From contig PLYM01000216.1 of NCBI GenBank assembly GCA_003153375.1, forward strand, positions 270-64,269: a stretch of 64,000 bases of DNA. Direction: 5' to 3'. The notes beneath the pieces are model-generated. The model did not search any database and had not been told where the DNA came from. It saw only the letters and a list, made by a program, of their open reading frames with translations. Both the position numbers and the translations under genes were made by a program. This document shows positions 1 through 8,604 of this stretch, piece after piece. The DNA is from Planctomycetaceae bacterium (lineage in GTDB: Bacteria; Planctomycetota; Planctomycetia; Pirellulales; PALSA-1355). Position 1 is the stretch's first letter. Every line of letters begins with the position of its first letter.

Positions 1-120
1 ACCGCGATAATGGGTCAAGCGAACACACCAGGACGCTTTGCAGAGGCGGCCGCAGCTGGCGGGATTTGCTGCAAAGCTAAGTTGGCCAGCGGTTTGCGAA
101 TTCTTGCACGGGCCTTCCAA

Positions 121-318
121 CTACGATTTCGTTTCGCAAAAACCAGCAAAAAAGTACGCCTGCTTCAGGTTCGACACGGCGCACTGCCGCCGAAAACGCT
201 TGAGCTTGCGGACCCAATCCGGGCTCACGCGATATTTCTCCGCCGTCGCCTTGGTGCCCAAGCCTGGATCCACATCCGCCATGACCCGCACACGCAGGTC
301 CAACGAATAGGCTTACAT
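121..318 (-). pseudogene. IS630-family transposase N-terminal remnant
   Basis: The translated fragment carries the N-terminal signature of IS630-type transposases: AYSLDLRVRVMADVD, then a helix-turn-helix with KATAEKYRVS and DWVRKLKR. A ribosome site (GGAGG, complement of 326-330) precedes an ATG at 318-316, but the very next codon (315-313) is TAA, so the natural start is dead. Homology ends around position 184, after about 43 residues, whereas intact members are a few hundred residues long. The rest of the frame (to TAG at 121-123) is unrelated sequence. I infer a decayed insertion-sequence fragment without catalytic DDE domain. A TTG at 303 could in principle restart a 60-aa peptide, but nothing supports expression. 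Confidence 0.7.
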
Positions 319-364
319 GGCAATTCCTCCCTAAGAAAGAACCACCCGCATTCTGCCCCAGAAA

Positions 365-404
365 ATCCCAAAAACCAAACAACCAGCTAGCGTGCGAGCT
401 AGCT
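365..404 (-). terminator. Possible intrinsic terminator downstream of murJ
   Basis: Read on the minus strand, the sequence 20 bases past the murJ stop forms a perfect 7-bp stem AGCTAGC / GCTAGCT with a 6-base loop (398-404 with 385-391). It is followed by a T-rich tract (complement of 365-384, AAAAACCAAACAACC). The stem is part of a tandem AGCT array (four copies, 397-412). The stem is not GC-rich and the T tract is interrupted by G, so this is a plausible rather than certain terminator. Confidence 0.4.
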
Positions 405-422
405 AGCTAGCTTGGAAGCGAT

Positions 423-2048
423 CTAGTCGCGGCGGCCGAGCAGGAAACGCAGTTCGTCGACACCCAGCAGCCAGGCGACGCCCAAGTACGTCGCCATGCC
501 GGCGACGATCAGCAGGGATAAATCCACCGCTTGGCGCATTCGCGAGGCATCGGCCGAGTCCAAGACGAAATGCTTTAGGCCGAGAACGACGAGCGACATC
601 GCCGCGCCCGCCACAGCGCATCGCAGCAACGTTCGAATGAGTGGGCGCCACTCGAGGGGACTGGCGATGCGCGAGAAGGTCGTGGTCATCCATACGACCT
701 GGACGCCGGCGGCAATCGCGGTGGCAATGGCCAAGCCGTTTTCGGCCAGCGGCCAGATGAGCGTCAAGTTCAGCACGAAATTGATCGCCACGGCCACCAG
801 GCCCAGCCGCGCGGGCGTGATGCGATCTCCGACGGCGTAATAGCCGCGCACCAGCACGGGGATGGCGCAATAGGCCCAGACGCCGGCGGCATAGCAGGCC
901 ATCATGCGCCCAGCGCGAATGGCATCGTCCGTCGTGAATGCGCCGCGCTCGAATAGCACGCGGGCGAGCGGCTGGGCCACCAGGATGATGCCCAGACTGG
1001 CCGGCAGTGCGGTGAACCAGACCAGTCGCAGGCCCAAGGTAAGATCGATGCCGATTTGGGCGCGATCGCCGCGCGCCTCGTGCCGGCTGAGCAGCGGATA
1101 AATCACGGTGGCGATGGCCTGGCCCAGGATGCCGACGGGAAATTGATAGAAGCGCTCGCCATAGTAGATGGCCGCCGCCGCGCCGCTTTGCATCGGGTAA
1201 TGAACCGCGTCGCCAAGCCAGGCCACAGTCTGTCGGCCGCCGGCTTCGGCCGACAGGGTCCAAGCAATCAAGCTATCCATCAGGGTATTGAGTTGCGTGA
1301 CGGCCAGACCCAGCGTGATCGGCACCATGGCGCGGGCGACTTGCCAAAACGCCGCGCGACTGGCCGACCAGTCGTAATCGAGGCGATAGCCGAGCCGCAC
1401 CAACGGTGGCAGCAACACCGCCAATTGCAACACGCCGGAGATGAGCACGGCCACGGCGATCACATGGGCCTGCGCCAGCTTGTCGGGCGCGAAGCGCGGC
1501 GCGACCAGCCAAATCGCCGCCAGCCAGCAGACGTTCAACAACACGGGCGAGAAGGCTGGCCAGCGAAATTGCGATAACGCTTGCAACGCGGCCGAGGCCT
1601 GCGCCGCCAGGCAGATGAAGACCATGTAGGGCAAGAGCGCCGCGGAGAGACCGACGAGCTCGAGCGTGGCGGCATCGTTGCTCGTGCGCCAGAGTACGGC
1701 ACAGATTGCCTCGCCCAGCAGAGTGAACACCGTCAGCATGATCGTCAGCCAGACGAACATGACGCTCAGCAGTTGCCAGGCGCGGCGCGGCTGATCTTCC
1801 CAGGCGCGCGTGAAAGCCGGCAGGAAGCTGGCGGCCAGCGCGCCTTCGCCAAAAATGCGCCGCAGCAGGTTGGGCACGCGAAAGGCGATGACCAGCGCGT
1901 CCATCGTGCCCCCTTCGCCCAAGCCCAAGAGCGAAGCGGTGGCCATGTCGCGCAGCAAGCCCAGAACGCGGCTGGCCAGCGTGCCCAGGCTCGTCGCCCA
2001 AAACCCACTCCACAATTGCCGTCGCTGGCCGCTTGTCATGGCGGGCAT
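423..2048 (-). CDS. murJ: Lipid II flippase MurJ (MviN family)
   Basis: Polytopic inner-membrane protein of about 541 residues with the MurJ/MviN N-terminus: SRVLGLLRD, then GGTMDALVIAFRVPN, LRRIFGEGALAASFLPAF, and many hydrophobic segments spread to the C-terminus (family usually 13-14 TM helices). The family flips lipid II, the peptidoglycan precursor, across the cytoplasmic membrane. This is notable because planctomycete peptidoglycan was long disputed. I chose the ATG at 2048 (MPAMTSGQ); a second ATG three codons later is equally possible. The reading frame stays open upstream to 2174, but that segment is basic and hydrophilic and not family-like. The gene is divergent from the small gene at 2252 and is not in an obvious cell-wall operon. 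Confidence 0.93.
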   Translation of the reverse strand: MPAMTSGQRRQLWSGFWATSLGTLASRVLGLLRDMATASLLGLGEGGTMDALVIAFRVPNLLRRIFGEGALAASFLPAFTRAWEDQPRRAWQLLSVMFVWLTIMLTVFTLLGEAICAVLWRTSNDAATLELVGLSAALLPYMVFICLAAQASAALQALSQFRWPAFSPVLLNVCWLAAIWLVAPRFAPDKLAQAHVIAVAVLISGVLQLAVLLPPLVRLGYRLDYDWSASRAAFWQVARAMVPITLGLAVTQLNTLMDSLIAWTLSAEAGGRQTVAWLGDAVHYPMQSGAAAAIYYGERFYQFPVGILGQAIATVIYPLLSRHEARGDRAQIGIDLTLGLRLVWFTALPASLGIILVAQPLARVLFERGAFTTDDAIRAGRMMACYAAGVWAYCAIPVLVRGYYAVGDRITPARLGLVAVAINFVLNLTLIWPLAENGLAIATAIAAGVQVVWMTTTFSRIASPLEWRPLIRTLLRCAVAGAAMSLVVLGLKHFVLDSADASRMRQAVDLSLLIVAGMATYLGVAWLLGVDELRFLLGRRD

Positions 2049-2251
2049 CGTAGAACGCGGTGCGGTCGAGGAAAAGACGGAAACGGGCAAAACCGGCCAG
2101 GGACATGATTTGTCAAGGCCCTTTTGCGCCCACCGCCGCGGGCCGGAGTGGACCATGCTGGCGGCTGTTGCCAAAGGCGGCCGATTTGGAGAAGATCACG
2201 GGACGCGAGACTCCTCGCCGCGGGGCAAACAATCAACGACGGAGCGTTCTT

Positions 2252-2512
2252 GTGGCTGAGCGATCAAAATATCAACAGAACATCATCAAGAACTATTACG
2301 AAAACCGCGAGGCGATCTCGCTCCAGCGGCTCAGCGAGCTGGTGACCGAGCTGTATCTGGCCGAGGGCAAAGCTCGGCAAAAGCAGTGGAAGAACATCGC
2401 CACGGCGTTGGAAAAACTGAAAGTGCCGGCCAAGCGCATCGAGCACCTGGTCCAATCGGATAATGCGGCGCTCGTGGCCAAGCTGGTCGAAGAGTTGCTG
2501 GCCAAGAAGTAA
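2252..2512 (+). CDS. Conserved small hypothetical protein (86 aa)
   Basis: GTG start with a well placed ribosome site (GGAG at 2241-2244, 7-base spacer). The product begins MAERSKYQQN and is highly charged and predicted helical, with Lys/Glu-rich helices such as SLQRLSELVTELYLAEGK and a C-terminal LVEELLAKK. It has no signal peptide and no Cys. The codon use matches its neighbours, and it lies 19 bases before thyX, so the two are probably co-transcribed. I believe similar proteins occur in other Pirellulales, but I do not know a function. The short helical layout would suit a nucleic-acid or protein-binding adaptor. That is a guess only. Confidence 0.75.
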   Translation: MAERSKYQQNIIKNYYENREAISLQRLSELVTELYLAEGKARQKQWKNIATALEKLKVPAKRIEHLVQSDNAALVAKLVEELLAKK

Positions 2513-2531
2513 ACCATCGGACGAGACCGCC

Positions 2532-3431
2532 ATGGCCACGAACGCCGACCAAGTGACCGCGCTGCGCTGGAAGAAGTTTCCCGTTCTCAACGACGGCTTC
2601 GTCTGCCTGGTCGACCTGATGGGCGACGACCAGTCGGTGGTGCAGGCAGCGCGTGTCAGCTATGGCGAAGGCACGCGCAAGGTTTCGGACGACCGGGGGC
2701 TGATTCGCTATTTGCTACGGCATCGTCACACGACCCCCTTCGAAATGTCTGAGGTCAAGTTGCTGGTGCGCGTGCCGATGGACTGCTGGCGGCAGTGGAT
2801 TCGCCACCGCACGGCCAACGTCAACGAGTACAGCACTCGCTACTCGCTGGCCATCAATGCCATGCAAACCACGACCCACGATGGCTGGCGCACGCAAGCC
2901 GTGCAAAACCGCCAGGGTAGCAGCGGGTTTGTCGACGAGCGGCAAGGCGAGGCGTTGTCGGCCTCGGAAGCCGAATTTCAGGAGCGGGCCCGCGCGCTCT
3001 ACGAAGAGCGGATCGCGCTGGGAGTCGCTCGCGAACAAGCGCGCAAGGATCTGCCGCTGTCGACCTACACCGAGGCCTACTGGAAAGTCGACCTGCACAA
3101 CCTGCTGCACTTCCTGGCTCTGCGGATGGACAGCCACGCCCAGTGGGAGATTCGCGAATATGCCACGACGATCGGCGAGCAGATCATGAAGCCGCTGTTT
3201 CCGATCGTTTGGGAAGCCTTCGTCGATTATCGGCTGGAAGGCGTTTTTCTCTCGCGATTGGAGCGCGACGTGATCGTGCGGCTCGTCGCGCGGCTGGCCA
3301 CGGCGGGCCGGGCGCAGGGGAGCGAGGAGGATTTTCTGGCCGCGCAGGATCCCGCCTGGGTCGACATGCAGCGCTGCCGCGAACGTGACGAGTGCCGCGA
3401 GAAGTTGCGCGGTTTGAACCTGCTGAAGTAA
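2532..3431 (+). CDS. thyX: FAD-dependent thymidylate synthase ThyX
   Basis: A 299-aa protein with the ThyX motif: RHRTANVNEYSTRY at about residue 97 (family pattern RHR-x7-8-S/R). It makes dTMP from dUMP with methylene-tetrahydrofolate and reduced flavin, independently of ThyA and without producing dihydrofolate. Upstream, RHRHTTPFEMSEVKLLVRVP is also family-typical. At 299 aa it is longer than the common 220-250 aa forms because of an insertion around residues 110-150 (NAMQTTTHDGWRTQAVQ) and a C-terminal extension. No thyA is in the window. Start ATG at 2532, 19 bases after the 86-aa gene, suggesting co-transcription. Confidence 0.95.
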   Translation: MATNADQVTALRWKKFPVLNDGFVCLVDLMGDDQSVVQAARVSYGEGTRKVSDDRGLIRYLLRHRHTTPFEMSEVKLLVRVPMDCWRQWIRHRTANVNEYSTRYSLAINAMQTTTHDGWRTQAVQNRQGSSGFVDERQGEALSASEAEFQERARALYEERIALGVAREQARKDLPLSTYTEAYWKVDLHNLLHFLALRMDSHAQWEIREYATTIGEQIMKPLFPIVWEAFVDYRLEGVFLSRLERDVIVRLVARLATAGRAQGSEEDFLAAQDPAWVDMQRCRERDECREKLRGLNLLK

Positions 3432-3456
3432 CGACTTGAACCGAAAGGCCGACGCC

Positions 3457-3834
3457 ATGCCCGAAGACGAACTCCTGGAGCTCACCCAACAACTTCTCGA
3501 GAGCATCGCCACGGGCGATTGGGAGACGTATCAGGAGCTGTGCGATCCGTCGCTGACGGCGTTCGAGCCCGAGGGTCGCGGGCATTTGATCCAGGGCCTG
3601 GAGTTTCATCGCTTCTATTTCGACCTGGGAGCCGCCGAGGGCCCGCGGGTCACGACGATGGCCTCGCCGAAGGTGCGATTGATGGGCGACGTGGCCGTGG
3701 TCAGTTACGTGCGGCTGGTGCAATCGCTCAACGATGCCGGTGCGCCGGTCACGTCGCACTATGAAGAGACCCGAGTCTGGCAGATGCAGCAAGCCCGCTG
3801 GCAGCACGTCCATTTTCACCGCTCGCCCTGCTGA
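3457..3834 (+). CDS. SnoaL/NTF2-like protein, CaMKII association-domain type
   Basis: About 125 residues beginning MPEDELLELTQQLLESI. The sequence GDWETYQELCDPSLTAFEPEG, then HRFYFDL, then VSYVRLVQSL and EETRVWQ...WQHVHFHRS follows the pattern of the CaMKII association domain (PF08332), a cone-shaped NTF2-like fold. Bacterial versions are mostly uncharacterised; some bind small ligands or oligomerise. A TTG seven codons upstream (3436) is an alternative start. It lies 25 bases after thyX on the same strand. I see no catalytic signature that would fix a function. Confidence 0.75.
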   Translation: MPEDELLELTQQLLESIATGDWETYQELCDPSLTAFEPEGRGHLIQGLEFHRFYFDLGAAEGPRVTTMASPKVRLMGDVAVVSYVRLVQSLNDAGAPVTSHYEETRVWQMQQARWQHVHFHRSPC

Positions 3835-3919
3835 GACGCGGGGGGCGGCGGAAGCAACTCGGGCGATTGTCCGATTGCCGGCGCATCGTGGTCGGCCGGC
3901 TGTCGGTGAGGAATTCCGC

Positions 3920-5491
3920 GTGGCAACGATTTCCGAAGCACTGAGCCTCGCTCGCGCGGCCGTCGAGGCGCAAGACCTTGCCCGTGCCGCGCAGATTTAC
4001 CAGCGCGTGCTCGACGCCGTGCCCAGCGAACCCAACGCGTTGAACGGCTTGGGCGAGTTGGCGATCGCGGCCGGCCAGCTCGATGAGGCCGGCGACTATT
4101 TTGTCCGCGCGATCGCCGTGGCGCCCCATGAGCCGGCGTTTCATAACAACCTCAGCGAGGTTCGGCGGCGGCAAGACCGGCTGGAAGAAGCTGCCGCGGC
4201 GTGCCAACGAGCCGTCGAACTGGCGCCGAACTCACCGCTGCTGCACAGCAACCTGGGCGTGATTCGCCGCCAGCAGGGCCAGGCGGAAGCAGCCGTGACC
4301 AGCTTTCGCCGAGCACTGGCACTCAAAGACGATTTGCCGATAGTGTACTACAACCTCGGCAACGCTTACGTCAAGCTCGACGAACTCGAGTTGGCCGTGG
4401 CCAGCTTCCGCCGCGCGCTCGAAATGGCGCCGGACCATCCCGACACTCACTTGAACCTCGGCAATGCGCTGCACTCGCAGCAGCGCTATGCCGAGGCGCT
4501 AACTCACTACGAAGCGGCAATTCGCGCCCGGCCCGGCTTCGCCGATGCCCATTACAGCCGGGCGATGACCTGGCTGACACTGGGCAATTTCGAGCAAGGC
4601 TGGCCAGAACACGAATGGCGCTGGCAGGCCAGCGTCACCAAGCCGCTGAACCTGACGCAACCACACTGGCAGGGCGAACCGTTCGAGGGACGCACGATCC
4701 TGCTGATTGCCGAACAAGGACTGGGCGACACGTTGCAATTCGTCCGTTACGTGCCGATGGTCAAGAGCCGCGGCGGTCGCGTCATCCTGCACGGCGCGCA
4801 GCCCCTGCAGGAGATTCTGCGCAGCGTGGGTGGCATCGACCAGTTCATCGTGGGCAAGCAATGCCCCGAGCACTTCGATTGCTACGCGCCGCTGCTGACC
4901 CTGCCCGCGGTGCTGGGCACGCGGCTGGAAACGATCCCCAACCGCGTGCCGTATGTGTTCGCCGACGAGCAGCGCGTGGTCCGTTGGCGGCAGAGGATCG
5001 GCGGCGGGCCGGGACTCAACGTGGGCATCGCCTGGCAAGGAAGCAGCGGCTATCCCGACGACGCGCGGCGCTCGATTCCGCTGCGACATTTTCTGCCGCT
5101 GGCCGAAAGCGCGCGGCTCTATAGCCTGCAAAAGAATTTTGGCCATGAGCAACTGACCGCGCTGGGCGAGCAGACGAGCATCGTCGACCTGGGTCCTCAA
5201 CTCGACGAGGGGACGGGCGCGTTCGTCGATACGGCGGCGGTGATGATGAACCTGGATTTGGTGATCACGTCCGACACGTCGATGGCCCATCTGGCCGGCA
5301 GTCTGGGCGTGCCGGTGTGGGTGGCACTGCACGACGTGCCCAACTGGCGCTGGTTGACCGAGCGGAACGACAGCCCCTGGTATCCGACCATGCGGCTGTT
5401 TCGCCAGTCACGGCGGGGCAACTGGGAGGACGTCTTTGCGCAAATCGCCGCCGAGCTGCGTACGCTGGCCGCCGCGGCACCGCCAGGCTAA
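3920..5491 (+). CDS. TPR protein with C-terminal glycosyltransferase-like domain
   Basis: GTG start (3920) with GTGAGGA just upstream; 523 residues. Residues 1-230 are about six tetratricopeptide repeats (for example LHSNLGVIRRQQGQAEAAV, VYYNLGNAYVKLDELELAV, HLNLGNALHSQQRYAEALT). The C-terminal half resembles the GT9/GT41-like domain often fused to TPRs: GWPEHEWRW, then GEQGLGDTLQFVRY-like IAEQGLGDTLQFVRYVPM, then GIAWQGSSGY, then DTAAVMMNLDLVITSDTSMAHLAGSLG-type nucleotide-sugar site and VPNWRW. Such TPR-glycosyltransferases are thought to modify proteins or envelope glycans, but the substrate here is unknown. The frame is open upstream to 3734, overlapping the previous gene, so the start is inferred from the ribosome site and from the beginning of TPR-like sequence. 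Confidence 0.85.
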   Translation: MATISEALSLARAAVEAQDLARAAQIYQRVLDAVPSEPNALNGLGELAIAAGQLDEAGDYFVRAIAVAPHEPAFHNNLSEVRRRQDRLEEAAAACQRAVELAPNSPLLHSNLGVIRRQQGQAEAAVTSFRRALALKDDLPIVYYNLGNAYVKLDELELAVASFRRALEMAPDHPDTHLNLGNALHSQQRYAEALTHYEAAIRARPGFADAHYSRAMTWLTLGNFEQGWPEHEWRWQASVTKPLNLTQPHWQGEPFEGRTILLIAEQGLGDTLQFVRYVPMVKSRGGRVILHGAQPLQEILRSVGGIDQFIVGKQCPEHFDCYAPLLTLPAVLGTRLETIPNRVPYVFADEQRVVRWRQRIGGGPGLNVGIAWQGSSGYPDDARRSIPLRHFLPLAESARLYSLQKNFGHEQLTALGEQTSIVDLGPQLDEGTGAFVDTAAVMMNLDLVITSDTSMAHLAGSLGVPVWVALHDVPNWRWLTERNDSPWYPTMRLFRQSRRGNWEDVFAQIAAELRTLAAAAPPG

Positions 5492-5515
5492 TCGCGTGTC
5501 GCGCCACGGGCGAGC

Positions 5516-5725
5516 TTACACTGGCTGGGCGGGCGTCAGGCACGCCAGGGGCTCAATCTCGCGATTGGCGATCATGCGCTCGACGATTTCGGTGCGATAG
5601 ATCGGCACGTAGCCAGGGGCCTGGATGCCGATTTGCACGCGATTGCCGTCGACGGCAATCACCGAGACCACGATGTCGTCATTGATCACGATCGATTGTC
5701 CGCACTTGCGAGAGAGTAACAGCAT
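5516..5725 (-). CDS. csrA: Translational regulator CsrA
   Basis: 69 residues starting MLLLSRKCGQSIVINDDIVV, the near-invariant CsrA N-terminus, followed by VIAVDGNRVQIGIQAPGYVPIYRTEI, which gives the RNA-binding strands. CsrA dimers bind GGA motifs in mRNA leaders and control translation or stability. A strong ribosome site (GGAGG, 7-base spacer) precedes the ATG at 5725. The protein stands alone, with no fliW or flagellar genes beside it in this window. It is convergent with the TPR gene (24 bases between stops). Confidence 0.95.
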   Translation of the reverse strand: MLLLSRKCGQSIVINDDIVVSVIAVDGNRVQIGIQAPGYVPIYRTEIVERMIANREIEPLACLTPAQPV

Positions 5726-5888
5726 CGGCTTGCCTCCAGATTAGGACGAGCCTTCGCCAGGGCTCTTCGTGCTTGCACTCGGCCACGGAATCGATGCTAG
5801 TACCCGACTGTGAGCCCAATATGAGCGCGGATTTAGTTCTCCAAGAGTTCGCCGCCGGGATCCGCCTAAGTCCGTAAAGGATGGTCCG

Positions 5889-6881
5889 TCAGGCCCTCTC
5901 GATCGGGAAAGCGATGACTTCGGCCAGGCTCTTGGCGCCGGCGGCCAGCATCACCAGCCGGTCGAACCCCAGCGCGACGCCACTCGATGGGGGCAACCCA
6001 CGATCCATGGCGGCCAGCAGTCGACTCTCCGTGGGTAGCAACGGCTTGCCATCGGCGGTCCGATCGGCATTGGCCGCCCGATTGCGAGCACGCAACACGG
6101 CCGGATCGATAAGTTCCTGATAGCCGTTTGCCAATTCGACGCCGCGCACGTAAAGCTCGAACCGCCGCGCCACGACCGGATTGTCATGCACCTGCGCCAG
6201 GGCGGCCTGGCTGGCCGGGTAGTCATAAAGAATCATCGGCCGAGCCACGCCCAAATGCGGCTCGACCAAATGGGCCAGTAACAGATTCAACCAGCCGTCT
6301 CGATCCGTGCCAGCCAGATTCTCGGACAACGAAATGCCTCGTCGCTTGGCGACCGCGGCCAACTCGTCCGGCGAGGCGCGATGTGGATCGATACCGGCAT
6401 GTTGCTCAAATGCCGCGGCATAGCTGATGCGGTCGGCCGGCCCCAACAGCAGCAGTGCTTCGGATAAGTCCGACAGGAGTTGCATTCCCTCGACCATCGT
6501 GTCGCCGCAGCGATACCACTCGACGATCGTAAACTCGGGATTGTGCAGCGCGCCGATTTCGCCGGCCCGAAAGGCGCGGGTGATCTGGTAGAGGGCCTGG
6601 CCGCCAGCGGCCAGCAGCCGCTTCATGCCAAACTCGGGCGACGTCTGCAGCCACATCGTGCGACCCACCCCCGGCGCGCTGGCGTCATGGGGCAGTGTGA
6701 CCGCGAGCGGATCGAGATGCCGATCGATTACCGTGTCGGCCGAGAGCAGCGGCGTTTCGACCTCGAGAAAATCGCGCGCCGCGAAAAACGCTCGAGTGCG
6801 CGCCAGCAGTTCAGCCCGCAGCCGCAGACGGTCCCAAGTTGCGGTGGGCAGGAAGTCGTCGGGCCGCGCGCTCGTGTTCAC
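5889..6881 (-). CDS. epmA: EF-P lysyl-lysine ligase EpmA (PoxA/GenX)
   Basis: 330 residues of the class II lysyl-tRNA synthetase catalytic core without the tRNA anticodon-binding domain, as in EpmA. Visible class II features: FLEVETPLLS, TSPEFGMKRLLAAG, ITRAFRAGEIGALHNPEFTIVEWYR, and the C-terminal motif 3 SGVALGFDRLVMLAAG. EpmA attaches (R)-beta-lysine to the EF-P lysine. The GTG at 6881 is chosen because it begins 17 bases after the efp stop; longer frames run back into efp and look like shadow sequence. Being directly after efp (same strand) and facing epmB across a divergent promoter makes the assignment strong; a lysyl-tRNA synthetase paralogue is the main alternative. Confidence 0.93.
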   Translation of the reverse strand: MNTSARPDDFLPTATWDRLRLRAELLARTRAFFAARDFLEVETPLLSADTVIDRHLDPLAVTLPHDASAPGVGRTMWLQTSPEFGMKRLLAAGGQALYQITRAFRAGEIGALHNPEFTIVEWYRCGDTMVEGMQLLSDLSEALLLLGPADRISYAAAFEQHAGIDPHRASPDELAAVAKRRGISLSENLAGTDRDGWLNLLLAHLVEPHLGVARPMILYDYPASQAALAQVHDNPVVARRFELYVRGVELANGYQELIDPAVLRARNRAANADRTADGKPLLPTESRLLAAMDRGLPPSSGVALGFDRLVMLAAGAKSLAEVIAFPIERA

Positions 6882-6898
6882 GCCACCGCCGAGCCGGC

Positions 6899-7468
6899 TC
6901 AGCCCTTGGCCCGCTCCAGGTATTCGCCGTTGCGGGTGTCGACCTTGATCATGTCGCCGATTCCGACGAAGGCGGGGCAAATCACTTCGGCGCCGGTTTC
7001 GAGCTTGACCGGTTTGGTCAGGTTCGTGGCCGTGTTGCCCTTGATCGAGGGCTCGCAGTAATCGATCTTCAGGATCACGTGATTCGGCGGCGAGACGCTA
7101 ATGGGCTTGTTGTTGAACAGCACCATCGAGCAGACCATGCCTTCCTTGAGATACTTCCAGGTTTCGTCGACCTGGTCCTTGGTCAGCTCATATTGCTCGT
7201 AGTTCTCCTGGTCCATGAAGACGAACATGTCTTGCTGGCGATAGAGGAACTGGGCGGCGATTTCGGTGACGTCGGCCGCTTCGAGCGAATCGCCGCCCTT
7301 GAAGGTGCGGTCGAGCATCGTGTTGCGGACCAGGTTGCGCAGCTTGCACTTGTACAGCGCGTTGCCCTTGCCTGGCTTGACGAAATTGCACTCGACCATC
7401 ATGTAGGGATCGCCGTCGATCTGGACCTTGAGTCCCTTTTTGAAATCGCTGGTGTTATAGCTGCCCAC
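6899..7468 (-). CDS. efp: Elongation factor P
   Basis: 189 residues with the KOW-like N-terminal domain and two OB domains of EF-P (YNTSDFKKGLKVQIDGDP, then FVKPGKGNALYKCKLRNL, C-terminal GDMIKVDTRNGEYLERAKG). The modifiable lysine is Lys34 in KPGKGNA, the type that is beta-lysylated by EpmA. EF-P relieves ribosome stalling at polyproline stretches; several proteins in this window are Pro-rich. It is transcribed with epmA and divergently from epmB, with an 82-base shared promoter region. Confidence 0.97.
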   Translation of the reverse strand: MGSYNTSDFKKGLKVQIDGDPYMMVECNFVKPGKGNALYKCKLRNLVRNTMLDRTFKGGDSLEAADVTEIAAQFLYRQQDMFVFMDQENYEQYELTKDQVDETWKYLKEGMVCSMVLFNNKPISVSPPNHVILKIDYCEPSIKGNTATNLTKPVKLETGAEVICPAFVGIGDMIKVDTRNGEYLERAKG

Positions 7469-7550
7469 CGTCGGCTCCTACTTCGTTTTGTGCAAAAGGG
7501 GGATTATGCTAGTGGCTCGTCCGCCGATACGTGCTGCCGAGCCAAAGATC

Positions 7551-8591
7551 ATGAGCATTCTAGAGATTCCGGTCAACTCGTCTTCGCCCGTCGTGCCAGC
7601 GGGCGTTCTGCCTTATCGCTCGTGGCAGGCGGCCCTTAAGGATGCTGTGCGCGATCCGGTCGAGCTTTGCCGATTGCTCGACTTACCGCCACGATTTGTC
7701 GCGGGAGCAGTTCGAGCGGCCCGCGATTTTCCCGTGTTCGCGCCCCGCGGATACATTGCCCGCATGCGGCCGGGAGACCCCAACGACCCGCTGTTGCGGC
7801 AGGTGCTCCCGCTGGACGATGAACTGGCCGCGGTCGAGGGATTTGGCCCCGATCCGGTGGGCGATCGTGCGGCGACCCTCAGTCCCGGGCTGCTGCACAA
7901 GTATCGTTCCAGGGTTTTGATGGTAACAACTGGGGCCTGCGCCGTCCATTGCCGATACTGCTTTCGCCGGCATTTCCCCTATGCCGAGGGGCCCCGCTCG
8001 CCGGCCGATTGGGAGGACGCCCTGCGGTCGATTGCCGGCGATAGCACGGTCCACGAGGTGATTCTCAGCGGCGGCGATCCGCTGACCCTGGTCGACGAGC
8101 ACCTCGCGGCGCTCGTCGCGCGGCTGGCCGAAATCGGCCACGTGCGACGCCTGCGGGTCCACACACGGCTGCCGCTGATGATTCCGGAGCGGGTCACCGA
8201 CGCTTTGGTCGCGCTGTTGCGCTCCTCGCGGCTGACGCCGATCATGGTCATTCACGCCAACCACGCCCAGGAGCTCGACGCCACGTCGGCGGCGGCGCTA
8301 GCCCGACTGTCCGATGCCGGAATTCCGCTGTTGAACCAGACGGTGCTGTTGCGGGGGGTCAATGACGATGTGGAGTCGCTGGTGGATCTCAGCGAGCGCT
8401 TGGTCGATTTGCGCGTGATGCCTTACTACCTGCACCAGCTCGATCGGGTGGCCGGGGCCGCGCACTTCGAAGTGGATCCGCGGCGCGGAGAGCAACTGGT
8501 CGCGCAATTGCGCTCCCGGTTGAGCGGCTATGCGGTGCCGCGGTATGTGCTGGAAACAGCGGGCGAAGACCACAAGCGCGTCTTGGCGTGA
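7551..8591 (+). CDS. epmB: Lysine 2,3-aminomutase EpmB (EF-P beta-lysylation, radical SAM)
   Basis: 346 residues of the KamA/EpmB family. The radical-SAM cluster motif CAVHCRYCFRRHF (C-x3-C-x2-C) lies near residue 130; EVILSGGDPLTL and RLRVHTRLPLMIPERV follow. The C-terminus ends with AGEDHKRVLA, carrying the Lys expected to bind PLP, and it lacks the long tail of catabolic KamA. EpmB converts L-alpha-lysine to (R)-beta-lysine, which EpmA then attaches to EF-P. The start ATG (7551) is the first giving a family-like N-terminus; an upstream open frame to 7488 exists. The neighbourhood (efp, epmA) supports EpmB over a fermentative aminomutase. Confidence 0.93.
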   Translation: MSILEIPVNSSSPVVPAGVLPYRSWQAALKDAVRDPVELCRLLDLPPRFVAGAVRAARDFPVFAPRGYIARMRPGDPNDPLLRQVLPLDDELAAVEGFGPDPVGDRAATLSPGLLHKYRSRVLMVTTGACAVHCRYCFRRHFPYAEGPRSPADWEDALRSIAGDSTVHEVILSGGDPLTLVDEHLAALVARLAEIGHVRRLRVHTRLPLMIPERVTDALVALLRSSRLTPIMVIHANHAQELDATSAAALARLSDAGIPLLNQTVLLRGVNDDVESLVDLSERLVDLRVMPYYLHQLDRVAGAAHFEVDPRRGEQLVAQLRSRLSGYAVPRYVLETAGEDHKRVLA

Positions 8592-8604
8592 AGCAAGCCG
8601 ACGG

